Assembly (NCBI GenBank): GCA_001566295.1
Contig: KQ964247.1
Location: 1,116,001 to 1,180,000 of the forward strand
DNA from: Microdochium bolleyi
Taxonomy: Eukaryota; Ascomycota; Sordariomycetes; Xylariales; Microdochiaceae
Direction of reading: 5' to 3'
DNA length: 64,000 nucleotides
Shown here one piece after another: positions 37,131 through 47,505 of the stretch. Position 1 is the first letter of the stretch, and each line of letters begins with the position of its first letter. Made by a program: the position numbers and the translations under genes. The notes beneath the pieces were generated by a model, which saw only the letters and a program-made list of their open reading frames with translations, ran no database searches and was not told where the DNA came from.

Positions 37131-38482
37131 TCCCAACCCGCCACTCGAGACAGACGCGCCCAACCCGATTGATCGGGCCACGACGATGGCTCCCGAATAG
37201 CGGCAGACGCGTGGCCCCTACGCTGGAACCTGAAAGGCTCTTGAAGAATTCATCAAACTTTGCGCGCAATAATGCAAATCTCCAATATGCGGTGCATCTC
37301 CGGAAGTTTGGGAGCCCATGTTTGTTCGTGAAGGAGGATAATTTCTCAGAGAACAGGGCTGTCTGCGGCTAAACTATGTTTACGGAATCCATGCCCAAGG
37401 ACATTGTCGCAGTTCGCGGAAAGTCTAAGTCAGGGATTTGTCGTTTGCCAGCATTGCCGATCGTGTACCTTGCAGCACTTTGCTGCTTCTCACATATCGT
37501 AACTGCAGGGCAAACAACAAGAAAACAATGGCCCCACTAACACTGATGATACACGGCATCTGTTCCCAAACCTTCCTCAGAAGTAGGTTTGTACGGAGGT
37601 ACTGCGTAGTGGATGACGACGGCCGGAGACAGTGCGAAAATAGTTAAGCTTTTCGTGCCCTGAGCCCCTGCCAACGGTGGACCTCGGGAGTTTGGGGTTA
37701 ACAAAGTACTTACTGTCTCGCATGAATTTGGCGTTTGGCTGCGTATCCGTCTAACCCCCGCATCTAGGCACAGGGTGTGCTGTGGACAAGGGTCATACCA
37801 CGCTGGTCATACTGTGTGGGTGCTCGAGAATGAACAAAGGCTTGGAGCAAGGCCATGTGCATGGACTCGTGGCGTGGTAAATCTCCTGTTTAGTTTTTTC
37901 TCTTGACTCCTCACCTCCCAGACGCGAGAAGGCCTTGCGGTGATCAAAGAGGGGGAGAGAGCCGCTGGAGCGGCGATGTCCGCACCGGGCTGACAAGCTA
38001 CTGCCCGGTGGCTGGCCGCAATTCCAGGAAGTGGCGTCGTGTGAAAACCTACGAACCCGGGCAGCTTGCGTGTGTCTTGGGGGATACAGTACAACAAGCT
38101 TGTGTGGGCCGAGGAACGCGTGTCTGCAGGTGTGGCGGGGAAGTGCATCCAGGCCCTGGCTAGTCGGGAGCTTGCGAGCTTCCAAGGGCTCCAAGCGCTG
38201 GCTCCAATGGAGGAGGAGGCCGCGGCCATCGGGGAAACCTTGAGCTGTGCAGCTCGGATCTCGCGCTACTTTAGCTGTGCTGCAGGTCTTGGTGTGTGTG
38301 GTGTGTGCCTCGTCCCAAACTTGTTTATTACCAGCTTTGGCCCCCGTGCTGCTTCTGCTGGCCCTTTCTCTTGCTCTCTCAACACTCCAAGAGGCCGCGA
38401 ACACTCGTTGATCCATCCTTTCATAATAACCACCCTGCAACATTCACTTCCACTCCACCAGCCAACTCCCAAACCCGCAAAA
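37131..38482. other. intergenic, SMC5 to CFEM gene
   Basis: 1.35-kb spacer, promoter of the CFEM gene at its right end with a C/T-rich leader (38340-38480). Contains GTACGGAGGTACTGCGTA at about 37591-37608, another of the GGTAC-type elements. No gene supported. Confidence 0.45.
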
Positions 38483-39163
38483 ATGCGCTCCGCTCTCATC
38501 CTGGCATTGGCCTCCACTGCCGTCGCGCAGTTCTTCCCCAACCAGCCCTCCTGCGCTGTAAGTCTCTCTGGATATCACCACTCCTGGAATACGTACCGCT
38601 AACCTGGAGACCATTTCCGCCATGAACAGATCCCCTGCCTGAGCACGGCCATCACCCAGGCCGGCTGCCAGCCCACCGACATCTCGTGCCAGTGCGGCGA
38701 CAAGAAGGGCGCCATCGGTGCGGCCGCCGCGGGCTGCCTGCTCAGCGCTTGCAACCTGAACGAGGTTCAGCAGGCCCAGAGCGCCGGCAACGCCGTCTGC
38801 TCGTCCTTCAGCGCCGGGCAGCTGTCCAGCATCCCCGCGACCGGCTCCGCCTCGTCCACCCGGAGCGGCAGCGCGTCGGCCACGCCTACGGGCTCCGCGG
38901 GCACAACCTCCTCGGCCGCTTCCACTGGCAGCGGCAGTAGCAGCGCCTCCGCCACCGCCTCGTCGACTCGCAGCAGCGTCAGCGTCAGTATCAGCGCGTC
39001 CACGACCTCCATTGCCACCACCAACTCCCAGGGCCAGTCCACCACCATCGTCTCCACCACCTCGCGTCCCGTCAGCGTGCCCACCGGCGCTGCCGCCACG
39101 GCTGGTCCCATGATGGGCGCCGGCATCATTGCTGGTGTCCTTGGCGCTGTCGTCGCTTTCTAA
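38483..39163 (+). CDS. secreted CFEM-domain protein, probably GPI-anchored
   Basis: Exons 38483-38557 and 38630-39163 (intron of 72 bp) give 202 residues. A signal peptide (MRSALILALASTAVA) is followed by a CFEM domain, residues ~20-85, with eight cysteines in the expected C-x3-C-x8-C-x6-C-x1-C-x13-C-x4-C-x16-C order. An Asp in CQPTDISCQC occupies the place of the haem-coordinating Asp in Csa2-type CFEM proteins. Residues ~90-180 are a Ser/Thr/Ala-rich, probably O-glycosylated stalk, and the end (GPMMGAGIIAGVLGAVVAF) is a GPI-anchor signal. CFEM proteins act in haem-iron uptake, cell-wall integrity or plant interaction; which applies here cannot be told. Confidence 0.93.
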
Positions 39164-39729
39164 GGAAAGGATGCGAGAATCATGGCGATTCGGCCGGCGG
39201 AGCACACAAGGTGCGAAGTCTGGCGAAAGCCGTCTGGAAACCAGGTTGCTAGTGTGCTACTTTGACAGAAATATCTTGTGTAATGGAAATGATGTGTCTG
39301 CGGAGGACTCGACGGTAATGATCTAGTGGTAATCTACGATGCGATAGCTTCAGTGACATTTCGTCGCTCAAATTGAAGTCGTATACACAACACGTGAGAT
39401 GCTGCGATCCATCCAGCATTGCAGACAGCTGAAGAAGAGTATTGCTTGCCAATTGTGTGTATACTGTGTTCTTGCACGATTCCTTCAAGATCGACAATGG
39501 TCGCGACAAACCCCCGGTCGGGGACGGGGACGCGACCCCACAGCAAACGCCCTCCGTTTTGGTGGGCCATCTTGACGTCGCAAGTCTGGGCGCGCCCAGG
39601 TCGCCCAGAACTTCACCACCGACCAAACGCACACAAGATTTGCCGCGTATCGGCCGTCAACGCCCAGCCGCCCCCCGTGGCACACGACTGAATGTGACAG
39701 ATTCCACAGAAGCAGGCCACAGAGAAGAC
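39164..39729. other. intergenic, CFEM gene to MED31
   Basis: 566-bp spacer. The MED31 frame remains open back to 39442, giving an alternative longer N-terminus of 96 codons, but the sequence is Pro/Arg-rich and leader-like. Confidence 0.4.
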
Positions 39730-40239
39730 ATGCAGTCCTCGAACGACGTCGCAATGGGCAATGCGCCGCCCACCACAGCTCCTCCTCAGCCCCCGATCAC
39801 GACCAGCAGCGATAGGGAGCCAAAGTACGGCGGCTTCTCACGGTTCGAGATCGAGCTCGAGGTGGGTTCACCCCCCTCCCCCTCCCCCCTTCCCTTCCCT
39901 TCCCTTCCTTTCACCATCGCCATCTCGCGATCTACTACTGATCTTTGTGTCGTTGCTTTCCCACAGTTCGTCCAGTCTCTCGCGAACCCGTTCTACCTCA
40001 ACGACCTCGCCTCACAGAAGCTCCTCAGCGACCCGGCCTTCGTCGCGTACCTCGAGTACCTGCGGTACTGGACCCGCCCACCGTACCTCAAGTACCTGAC
40101 GTACCCGGGCCCCACGCTCAAGCACCTCGAGCTGCTCCAGCAGGAGAAGTTCCGGCAGGACATCATCAGCCCGGAGCTCGCGCAGGTGCTGGCCGCGGAA
40201 GGGGTCAGGGCGTCCGTGGAGTGGCACAAGGACCGATGA
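39730..40239 (+). CDS. MED31: Mediator complex subunit Med31 (Soh1)
   Basis: Exons 39730-39861 and 39967-40239 give 134 residues. The core is the conserved Med31 fold: RFEIELE joined to FVQSLANPFYLNDLA, then FVAYLEYLRYWTRPPY and YLTYPGPTLKHLELLQ. Med31 is a small middle-module subunit that binds Med7 and supports transcription initiation and elongation by Pol II. The 105-bp intron (39862-39966) is pyrimidine-rich, a multiple of three and free of stops, so the unspliced message also encodes one continuous frame with 35 extra residues inserted between E and F. Removing it restores the conserved family sequence, which is why the spliced model is preferred. The first exon is N-terminally variable, as usual in fungi. 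Confidence 0.93.
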   Translation: MQSSNDVAMGNAPPTTAPPQPPITTSSDREPKYGGFSRFEIELEVGSPPSPSPLPFPSLPFTIAISRSTTDLCVVAFPQFVQSLANPFYLNDLASQKLLSDPAFVAYLEYLRYWTRPPYLKYLTYPGPTLKHLELLQQEKFRQDIISPELAQVLAAEGVRASVEWHKDR

Positions 40240-41049
40240 GCCTTGGCGCTGGAAGACAGGAAGGCCGAAGAAACATTCATAAAAAGGGACCAACCACATG
40301 TGACAGGGATACTTTAGAGCAGCGACGAGGACAGCCGGACAAACATACATCGATCGGGCAATCGCAGACATTCGGGTTTGGAGGCCCCTGGGCTAGACAC
40401 ACATTGCGCTGGTGCGATGTGCCTCGGATCCTGGTCAATTCTCCAGTCAGACGGACACGACAACGAGACCATCAGCGGTATGGACAGCTAGAAGGGCGAA
40501 TTGGCATGGGCACGCTAGAGGCAGCCCTCGACCCTCCCTCCTCAAAAACTTCTCACGGATACAGCAGCATGCTGGCTGGAAAAGCCGTCCTTGCGAGGCT
40601 ATGGTACCGAGTGCCGCGTCGAGGACATAGACGCAGCCTGCGCCTCGGCGTCGTGCTTCTTACACCATCACAGCAGCTTGAGCATCAAGTACACCCTTAC
40701 CTGTGGGATCATGGAGTCGGTGTCGGACACAAGCCGGAGGGGCCAGTGGCCGCTGCCGGAGGGAATGCTGCGCCCATCTTCCCAGGTCGGTCCTGTGATC
40801 GTGGAAAGGTGTATACCCTGCAGAAATCTACCCTCCTGGAACGAAAACCCCACAACAAGGGGTTTGCACATGATGGATCTGCCTATGGCCAGGGTGGTTG
40901 CGAAGGTGTCCTTCTATACTTGGTCCGGTCTAGGTCTGGAAATACAAAGCAGATGTTCCCCAAAACGCCTTGCTGAATGGCTCACTTGTCACAGTCTTCC
41001 AAGAGGAATAGCCTGGCGCAGCTCTTCCTGCTTGACATCCCTATGCTCC
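40240..41049. other. convergent 3' region, MED31 / RPC11
   Basis: 810-bp region where two transcripts end. Frames here (39945-40976 and 40591-41130, plus) overlap real exons and are not supported as genes. Confidence 0.45.
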
Positions 41050-41539
41050 TTAGTTTTCTCTCCACCGATGACCACAAGCCATGCACTAGAAGCGTTCATG
41101 TCAGCTCTATCCACTCGCAATGTCCTTTAAGCTCTCTCCACCAAGATATCACGAAACTCACCTTGTAGAAACTTGTCATCGGCTCATCCGCACTGCGGAT
41201 CTGGATCTGATAGAACGCCGCCTCGCCGCCGTTGCACGTCGGGCTGGCGCACTGGACCTTGGTCTTGTCGGCGTTATCCCAGGCGCCCGGGCCGCCGAAG
41301 ACGTCCTCACGCTCCTTCTTCTTGAAGACGCGCCGCGAGAAGAGGGGCTCCTCAATGGCGTGCTGGTACGGGCAAGTCCGGCACTCGAGGCGATTCCGCC
41401 CTGTCTCGTTGGAGGGCGAAACGGTCAGGATGTTGCTGCAGCGCGGGCAGACTTTTTTGCGTATGCGACGTTAGTCTGTGCCTGAAAGATGACATGTCGA
41501 GCAAGGCGAGCGCGGGGAGTTGTGCTTACAGAGCAGCAT
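41050..41539 (-). CDS. RPC11: RNA polymerase III subunit Rpc11 (C11)
   Basis: Three exons: 41530-41539 (10 nt), 41162-41451 and 41050-41085 (36 nt), introns of 78 and 76 bp, giving 111 residues, the expected length. The N-terminal zinc ribbon is MLLFCPRCSNIL plus LECRTCPY; the C-terminal TFIIS-like ribbon is CASPTCNGG with CMACGHRWREN. The acidic hairpin QIRSADEPMTSFY holds the Asp-Glu pair needed for intrinsic RNA cleavage and Pol III termination/reinitiation. The Pol II paralogue Rpb9 lacks this exact hairpin. The gene is easily missed because the start codon sits in a 10-nt exon and the last exon carries the final zinc ligands; frame and zinc ligands all close correctly. Confidence 0.94.
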
Positions 41540-42195
41540 CGTGTATCTCTGCCGAATGAAGCACGTGCCAAAGAGTGAAAGAGGTGCGTGGCCAGGGGAG
41601 CGCCTCGCATTGGCGCTGTTTGAGCCAAAGCGAATCTGAGCTGTCTCACCAGGTCCGGGGTCAAGAAAGGTGGATTGTCTGGAGTGTATCAAAGTCGACA
41701 CTGATGTAAAGATGTGAATAGAGCTTTGGTGTTGCTGCCGGCATGTGACAGCTCTCTCTCTCTCAGACGATCTTTTCTTCCAGGCAGCCCAGTGAGAGAA
41801 AGTGAAGTAACAAGTTTTTAGTGGGGCCCGGCGTGCTTGAGGCAGGCGCAGGGGACCGCATTGCGCCGCCCCTCCACAGTCGGACCCAGTCCAGTGTCGT
41901 TGCCTGTGGCCTGTGACGCGGGAAGGGAAAGCACCTGCACCGCCGCGTTGGCCCTGGCGGGGCTCCCGCCTTCCAAAGGTTGGTCTGGGACGATCTCCTC
42001 AAGGTTGGATTCCTGCCCGGTGAAGCGACAAAGACATCTGATCGCACTCCGACCATTGTCGCTCACTCCCTTGCATTGCTTCAACGCCCACCGCCCGAAC
42101 ATCCTCGTACTTGAACGACCAGAGCGGTGCCATCAAACCACGCCCCCTCCACGATCGCTCCAGACCCCGACTTCCACTACCCGAAGCCGGAAACC
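41540..42195. other. divergent promoter (RPC11 / ankyrin gene)
   Basis: 656-bp divergent spacer with a (CT)n tract at 41752-41764. No gene. Confidence 0.45.
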
Positions 42196-42949
42196 ATGGC
42201 GGATGAGCATGAGGTTTGTACATTCCGAGTCTCGAACACTCGCAGACACGTCTCTGACATCCTCTCTTCTTGCTAGGGCGCCTCCGCCAAGGAGCAGCTC
42301 GTCGAAGCCTGCCGCCGCAACAACGTCGACCTCCTGACCGACATCATCAACAACTGCAAGAACGACGCCGAGATAACAGACCTCCTCAACAACACAAAAT
42401 CCGTCCTCGGAAACCACTTGTACCACGAGGCCGCCCTGCAAGGAAACTGTGCGTGCTTCACGATTGCCTCCGTCGCCTGAGCCGGGGACACAGACTGACA
42501 AGCACACCAAACACACAGACGAGATCGTCGACATGCTCCTCGACCAGCCAGACTTTGAGTGCGACCCGGTCAACCGCATAGAAGGCGACACCCCGCTGCA
42601 CAGCGCGATCCGGTGGATCAACAGCGAGCCCCCCGCCCAGCGCGAGTTCGGCAACGCCCTCGTCGAGATGATGCTCGAGGCCGGCTCCAGCACCCGCGTC
42701 AAGAACAAGAACAAGCTCACGCCTTACCACCTCGTGGACCCCCGCAATACTGGCCTCAGGGAGCTCATCCAGAAGCACGAGTACGCGGCACTCAACTCGG
42801 GCGACTTTGTCCACGCCGGTGACGTCAAACCCGCTCAGAATACGAGTGCTTTTATCAACGACGACAACGACGACGACGCAGAGTTCAGCGGGAGTGACGA
42901 GGAGGAGAGAGCAGAGTTTGAAAGGCGGCGAGCGAACAAGGGAAGGTAG
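42196..42949 (+). CDS. small ankyrin-repeat protein
   Basis: Exons 42196-42213 (6 codons), 42277-42448 and 42519-42949, introns 63 and 70 bp, give 206 residues. Ankyrin-like units span ~12-150: ACRRNNVDLLTDIINNC, NHLYHEAALQGNYEIVDMLL, GDTPLHSAIRWI, and NKLTPYHLVDPRN. The C-terminus is highly acidic (FINDDNDDDAEFSGSDEEE) and ends basic. It resembles the short fungal ankyrin proteins related to yeast YCR051W; function unknown, presumably protein binding. The donor of intron 2 (GTGCGT) is slightly off consensus. RPC11 lies divergently upstream. Confidence 0.87.
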
Positions 42950-43461
42950 ACAGTCCTGGGCTCCAAGGCCCGAGGCCGAGGAGGGTTGAGGAGAGAAGCC
43001 TGCAAGGTTCGCAAAGGCATGTATGCGAGAGCAGGTGATCTACAGGCTAGTCAGATCCGTAGCTGTATTCTGTATTTGGGACAACATTGGCATGCAAGGG
43101 GAACAGGAGCATCATCATAGACTTTGACACCACGTCAAGACTTTGGCTAACAGGGAATCATCAAGTTCAGCCTATTCCCGCCTTCGGGCGGTGTACTAAA
43201 TCGCGAAAACGACTCAACAAGTGAATTCATGTGACGGACAATGCTTCGAATCATGATTAAAAGTAGTGTGTTGTGTTTGAGGTATCCTGCGGGCACCACA
43301 ATGTCGCCAGTGCGAATCGGGGCCATTCAAACCTCTTATGATTGTACAAATCCAGGTTCTCCCATGCGCCTTGCTTGCCTGTAGAAATTACCAGGTGTGC
43401 GTTTGCACACATGCGCTCAGAGTCTGAATAGAACCAATGGTGCGCTTCATGCGGCACCTCT
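42950..43461. other. convergent 3' region
   Basis: 512-bp spacer between the ankyrin gene and the large unknown gene. Nothing supported. Confidence 0.4.
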
Positions 43462-46400
43462 TCATTCTACGCGAATGACAACTCGCCAGCCCAGCGCGCC
43501 AGCCTCGCGAATAGCGCAGGCCAGACAGCCTCTCCGCTTCCGACTGATCAGAGCATTCCAGCCTTTCTCGACACATAGCGCTCGGACAAGCATCTCCATG
43601 TCTGAGCCGAAGTTCTTCCTCCTGGTCCCTGGCAATGAATTTGACACCGGCGGATCCACACGCTCAAACTTGGGTAAGCCAATTGTCATCGGGCTGCCGT
43701 TGGTTGACGACCTCGATGCCGTTGATGCTTGGCGTCGCAGGTTGAGCGGAGAGCCCGACAAGGAAGAAGAAGTCGCCGGTACGTCCAGGCTGTAAGATGA
43801 CGACATAGAAGACACTCGCGACAGTGACGCCATTTCTGGCGAAGACCGCATAGGCGGAGTGATGCCGGTGATGCAGTCGATGACCAAGACCCGAGGAGTC
43901 GATTTGCTGTCTCTCCTGCCTGCTGAAGACTCGGTCAATGTTGGGGTCGAGCCCGCAAGCGTCTGGTCTTCAGATAGGACTTCTTCAAGATTTTGGTTCC
44001 GCTTCTCCATCAAATCAAGAAGATGGATGGTTTTGAATGTGTATGACTTGTGCAGCGGATGTCCTGACGTTTGTTAACATGCTGTAACGCTCCTCTGTGC
44101 ATAATGCGACATTTACCTGTTATGAAAGACGAAGTAGAGGCTGCCGCCATTTCGTCGAGCCCACGGACGTCAACTCCTCGGATTGTGGGACTTGTGGGCG
44201 TTTTGAACAGTTTTACCTTGCTTGAAGGTGTGCACGGGTGTGCGGTGACGAAGTTTACATCGTTCGAGAGCATAAACTTTGTGTCGATCTCATCATCGGT
44301 CTCTCCGTGTGTGACCAAGAACGAAACTGATGCCGGGTAAGTGAATATCTCTTGCGTTTTGTCTGTGGCATACGAGAAGGGCGTCGCGACCTCAGTCGCC
44401 GGTGTTGCTTGCAGACTGGCTGTGGGTGGAGCCAAGTCTAGGGATTTCAAATTGATGCGGATATTCGACGGTGGCGGACTGGTATACGAGTTCTCAGATG
44501 GGACGATAAAGTCAGCAGGTAGTATGCTGCCCCATTCTCCGTCACCGATCACGCTTGACTCTTTCTCGATCTGCTTCTTTCCCCATATCCGCGCTCGCTT
44601 GCCCGTCTTGAGCATATCATCTACTGCAATATTAGCATAGCTGCCATCGGACCTAACGGGACGTGCATGCTCACCTGGTATGTCGTCGACCTCGATATTG
44701 AGCCAGCCGTCGCCGAGCCCTTGAGGTTTCACATCGGTCGAAATCCAGCCCATGCATTCCACCGAGCCGCTTCCGGCTGCAAGTACACGCCCAACAACAC
44801 AAGCTGTGCTCCAGAAGCTTTTTCCACCATACACAAAACCGCCACACAGGTTGGCCATGAGACCAAGTCTCGACATTGCTTGCGCGTCGTTCTCCAGAAG
44901 CGTCGACATGAGCAGGTGAGAAAGGACCTCACCAGGAAGAATCAGACCGGACATGTAAGATTTGGTCAGCCACCCATTCGCGTGTAGTGCTGCGCCGACA
45001 ATTCGCCTCCTTGACCTCTCTCTCCTGCTGTCAATAGAAGGCCGAGCGCCATCAAAATACGACGAGCGCTGTGTATCCGTCGTGGGAATGGGTGTGTTGA
45101 TTGGAGTTGCATCGCTGAGGATGGATGCCTGCTGCGACATCTTCAGTGAATAACCTTCAACATCAGGCCAGCGAAGCCTCCTTGCAAATTGTGTCAGACC
45201 AGATAGCTGGCGTTCTGTGTAACGGCCCTTGATTCCATAGGCATATTCCGAGTGGTCATTATGGCGAGACTGAGAGTGATCTGAGTGGTGCGAGCCAGGG
45301 AAGTGTTCGTGGCGCAGATGCATCCTGGCTGTCAAGGACGTGAGCCAACCTTTGGGCGTCGACTGGCCAGAATTGTTCAGAACTGTCTTTGTGATGGTTA
45401 TATTCTCCAGCCATGATCTGGCCACCATGAGCGACCACCTGACGGATGCATTCGCCTCTTTGTCGAACCGGTGAATATCCGCAGCTTTTAGATTTCCCGC
45501 GCCCCCAAATTCGTCTCCTTCTGTGATGGCGTCGAGTCGAGTCAAGAGTTCACAGGCCAACAAAATTTGAAGAAGCAGCCAGTAACGCTCTTCACTCCTG
45601 TCATGAGCGTTGTCACCTTCGTTGATCGATGACCCGTCATCGAGCTCGTCATCTAGCGGGAAGGCCCACAGGATCTGACCGAGACGGATTCGCCACTCTA
45701 CGTGTGAAAAGTCGATCCAGGCGTTTGGAGTCGCCAGGACCTTAACCAAGGCGTAGATTTGGACTGCAAGGCTATACGGATTCTTGTGGTCAATGACCTT
45801 GGTGGGAGGGTGCAGGATCTTGTGGAACAACTCGTTGTAGAGGTCGTTGGGCTTCATGCGAATGTCTGCCCGATCGTCTTGGTAGCGCTTTTCCAGCTTG
45901 AGCAGCTGCTCCATAATTGCAGCATCATCAAGATGTCGCAACCCGTCTTTAGACGTGATGAGTCGCTGACGCTGGTCAACGATCACGGGGCCTTTCGTTC
46001 CAATGCTGTCAAAGCCATACAGCTCCTCCTGGAGAACATCTGCCACCGATATCTCCAGGGCGGCCTGGTAGCCGATAGTACCCTTCTCTAGGCCATTGAA
46101 GCTGACCATATTTGGTCGCTCGGTAGTACGGGAGTTGAAGTGTGGTCGGGCTTTGCATGAGGGCGAGAGTGGTGTCTCAGGATCCCGGAGGATGATCCGA
46201 GCACTCGCCGTGACCGAGCCCCAAGCATCATGCTCGACTTGAGTGTGGTCGGTCAAGTCACGGATGCCGAGCTCCTCGTCCCAGGGGAAGGCAACAGACG
46301 GGTGGGGCGCTCCGGAGCCGTGACCGAGCGATCGGGCAAAGAATTGCGGAGCCCCGGAGAACAGCTTCTCGATGGCCGAGTCTTCGAGGACGGTCATACT

Positions 46401-47505
46401 GAGCTCATCGAGTGCCGTAAGGGCGTCTTGATCAGTGGCGGCGCTGTTGAGGCTGGTGGTGTTCCGATTGCCATCCAGCCGTGGGGCAGACTCAGTCACG
46501 AAGTCTGGGATTGTGAGAGTGGTGACCTGGCTGTCAGGAGCTTGGCCAGTGCTGAAGTCAGACTTGTGTATGCTGGAAGTCGATTCAGACGTAGTGTGAC
46601 GACCGGTAGCGGATGTGATCTGTGTAGATACGAGTAAGATTCCGGGTGACTCGGATGTTATAGTGATGACAACAGTCCGGGAAAGGAGAGCCGGCTGAGT
46701 GTTTGCACAGGTGGCACGAGTCGAACACTGTTCGTCGGCACTTCCGATGGAGTCACAGAATCAATGACCCAAAACAGGCCGCAGGAGGAGCGACTCCGAA
46801 CCGAGCGGCCGGTCTTCGAGCTGTCCCAAAGAAAAGGAGATAGCCCGTGCTCAAGACAGCGCGGGCACCGGCTGTTCTCGTCGTCCAGTGATCCCTGGGG
46901 TGGTCGCTCGCTCGCTCGCTCGCTCGGCTAGGACTTGGAAGCAACAATGACAAAAGCAAGACAGGTAATGGAAAAAGGGGACGGTCGATCAATAATCTGG
47001 GGATGGTGAAGTTAAGAGGATGGAACCAATGTCCAACCACGGCCCATGCATGACCGTTGGTTTGAGGGTCGCACGGTGCAAGACGGCATGATCAGGCGAC
47101 TCGTCGGCCACCCGTGGCTGCCCCGCCTCGCTCCTTCTCCAACACGGGACGAGACAATGGGCGGGCCCCAGCCTCTCTCTCCTCACTCGGCCTTCTCCAA
47201 CTCCAACGTCTTCAACCAGAAGCGCCGCCAGGCAAGAAAATGAGATAGAAACTCACGTTGGTCGATTCTACCGACAGCCCCTTGTCCTCGTATGGCTTGG
47301 CAGAGCTATCCCGATCGTTTTGCAGGTCCCTGCTATGTGCCCTCGACCGACTGAACAGCTCCTTCATGAACGAAAGCCTCGATGGCGTTGGCCGCTGTTG
47401 TAATTCTGGCTCCTTTGACGTCTTCGTCGGTGCCGTCTTGATCCCATACTCGTCACGACCAGTCTCTCGAGACTGTCGCCGTCGGAGGACCGTCCAGGAA
47501 GGCAT
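43462..47505 (-). CDS. large conserved-looking protein of unknown function (~1100 aa)
   Basis: I do not recognise the family. Best model: exons 47257-47505, 44675-46619, 44117-44623 and 43462-44063, giving 1100 residues. The large exon has no ATG upstream of 46499 in frame before a stop, so a first exon is required; 47257-47505 (MPSWTVLRRRQS...) has a GTGAGT donor and fits in phase 0, at the cost of a 637-bp intron, unusually long here. The 51-bp intron 44624-44674 has donor GTGAGC, branch GCTAAT and TGCAG but is stop-free and a multiple of three. Residues ~85-650 look globular and helical; the middle and end are Ser-rich and probably phosphorylated. The C-terminus has RRGCLACAIREAGALG. No membrane helix or signal peptide is seen. 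Confidence 0.78.
46905..46926. repeat. (CGCT)n tetranucleotide repeat in a long intron
   Basis: Five and a half CGCT units inside the putative 637-bp first intron of the large unknown gene. Confidence 0.9.

Noticed and set aside
43397..43795. Plus-strand frame with a mitochondrial-looking start
   Set aside because: Antisense to the last exon of the large unknown gene, which joins upstream exons in phase and is the better model.
46700..46760. GTTCGA-containing sequence that suggested a tRNA T-arm
   Set aside because: The T stem does not pair and no acceptor or anticodon stem could be built.
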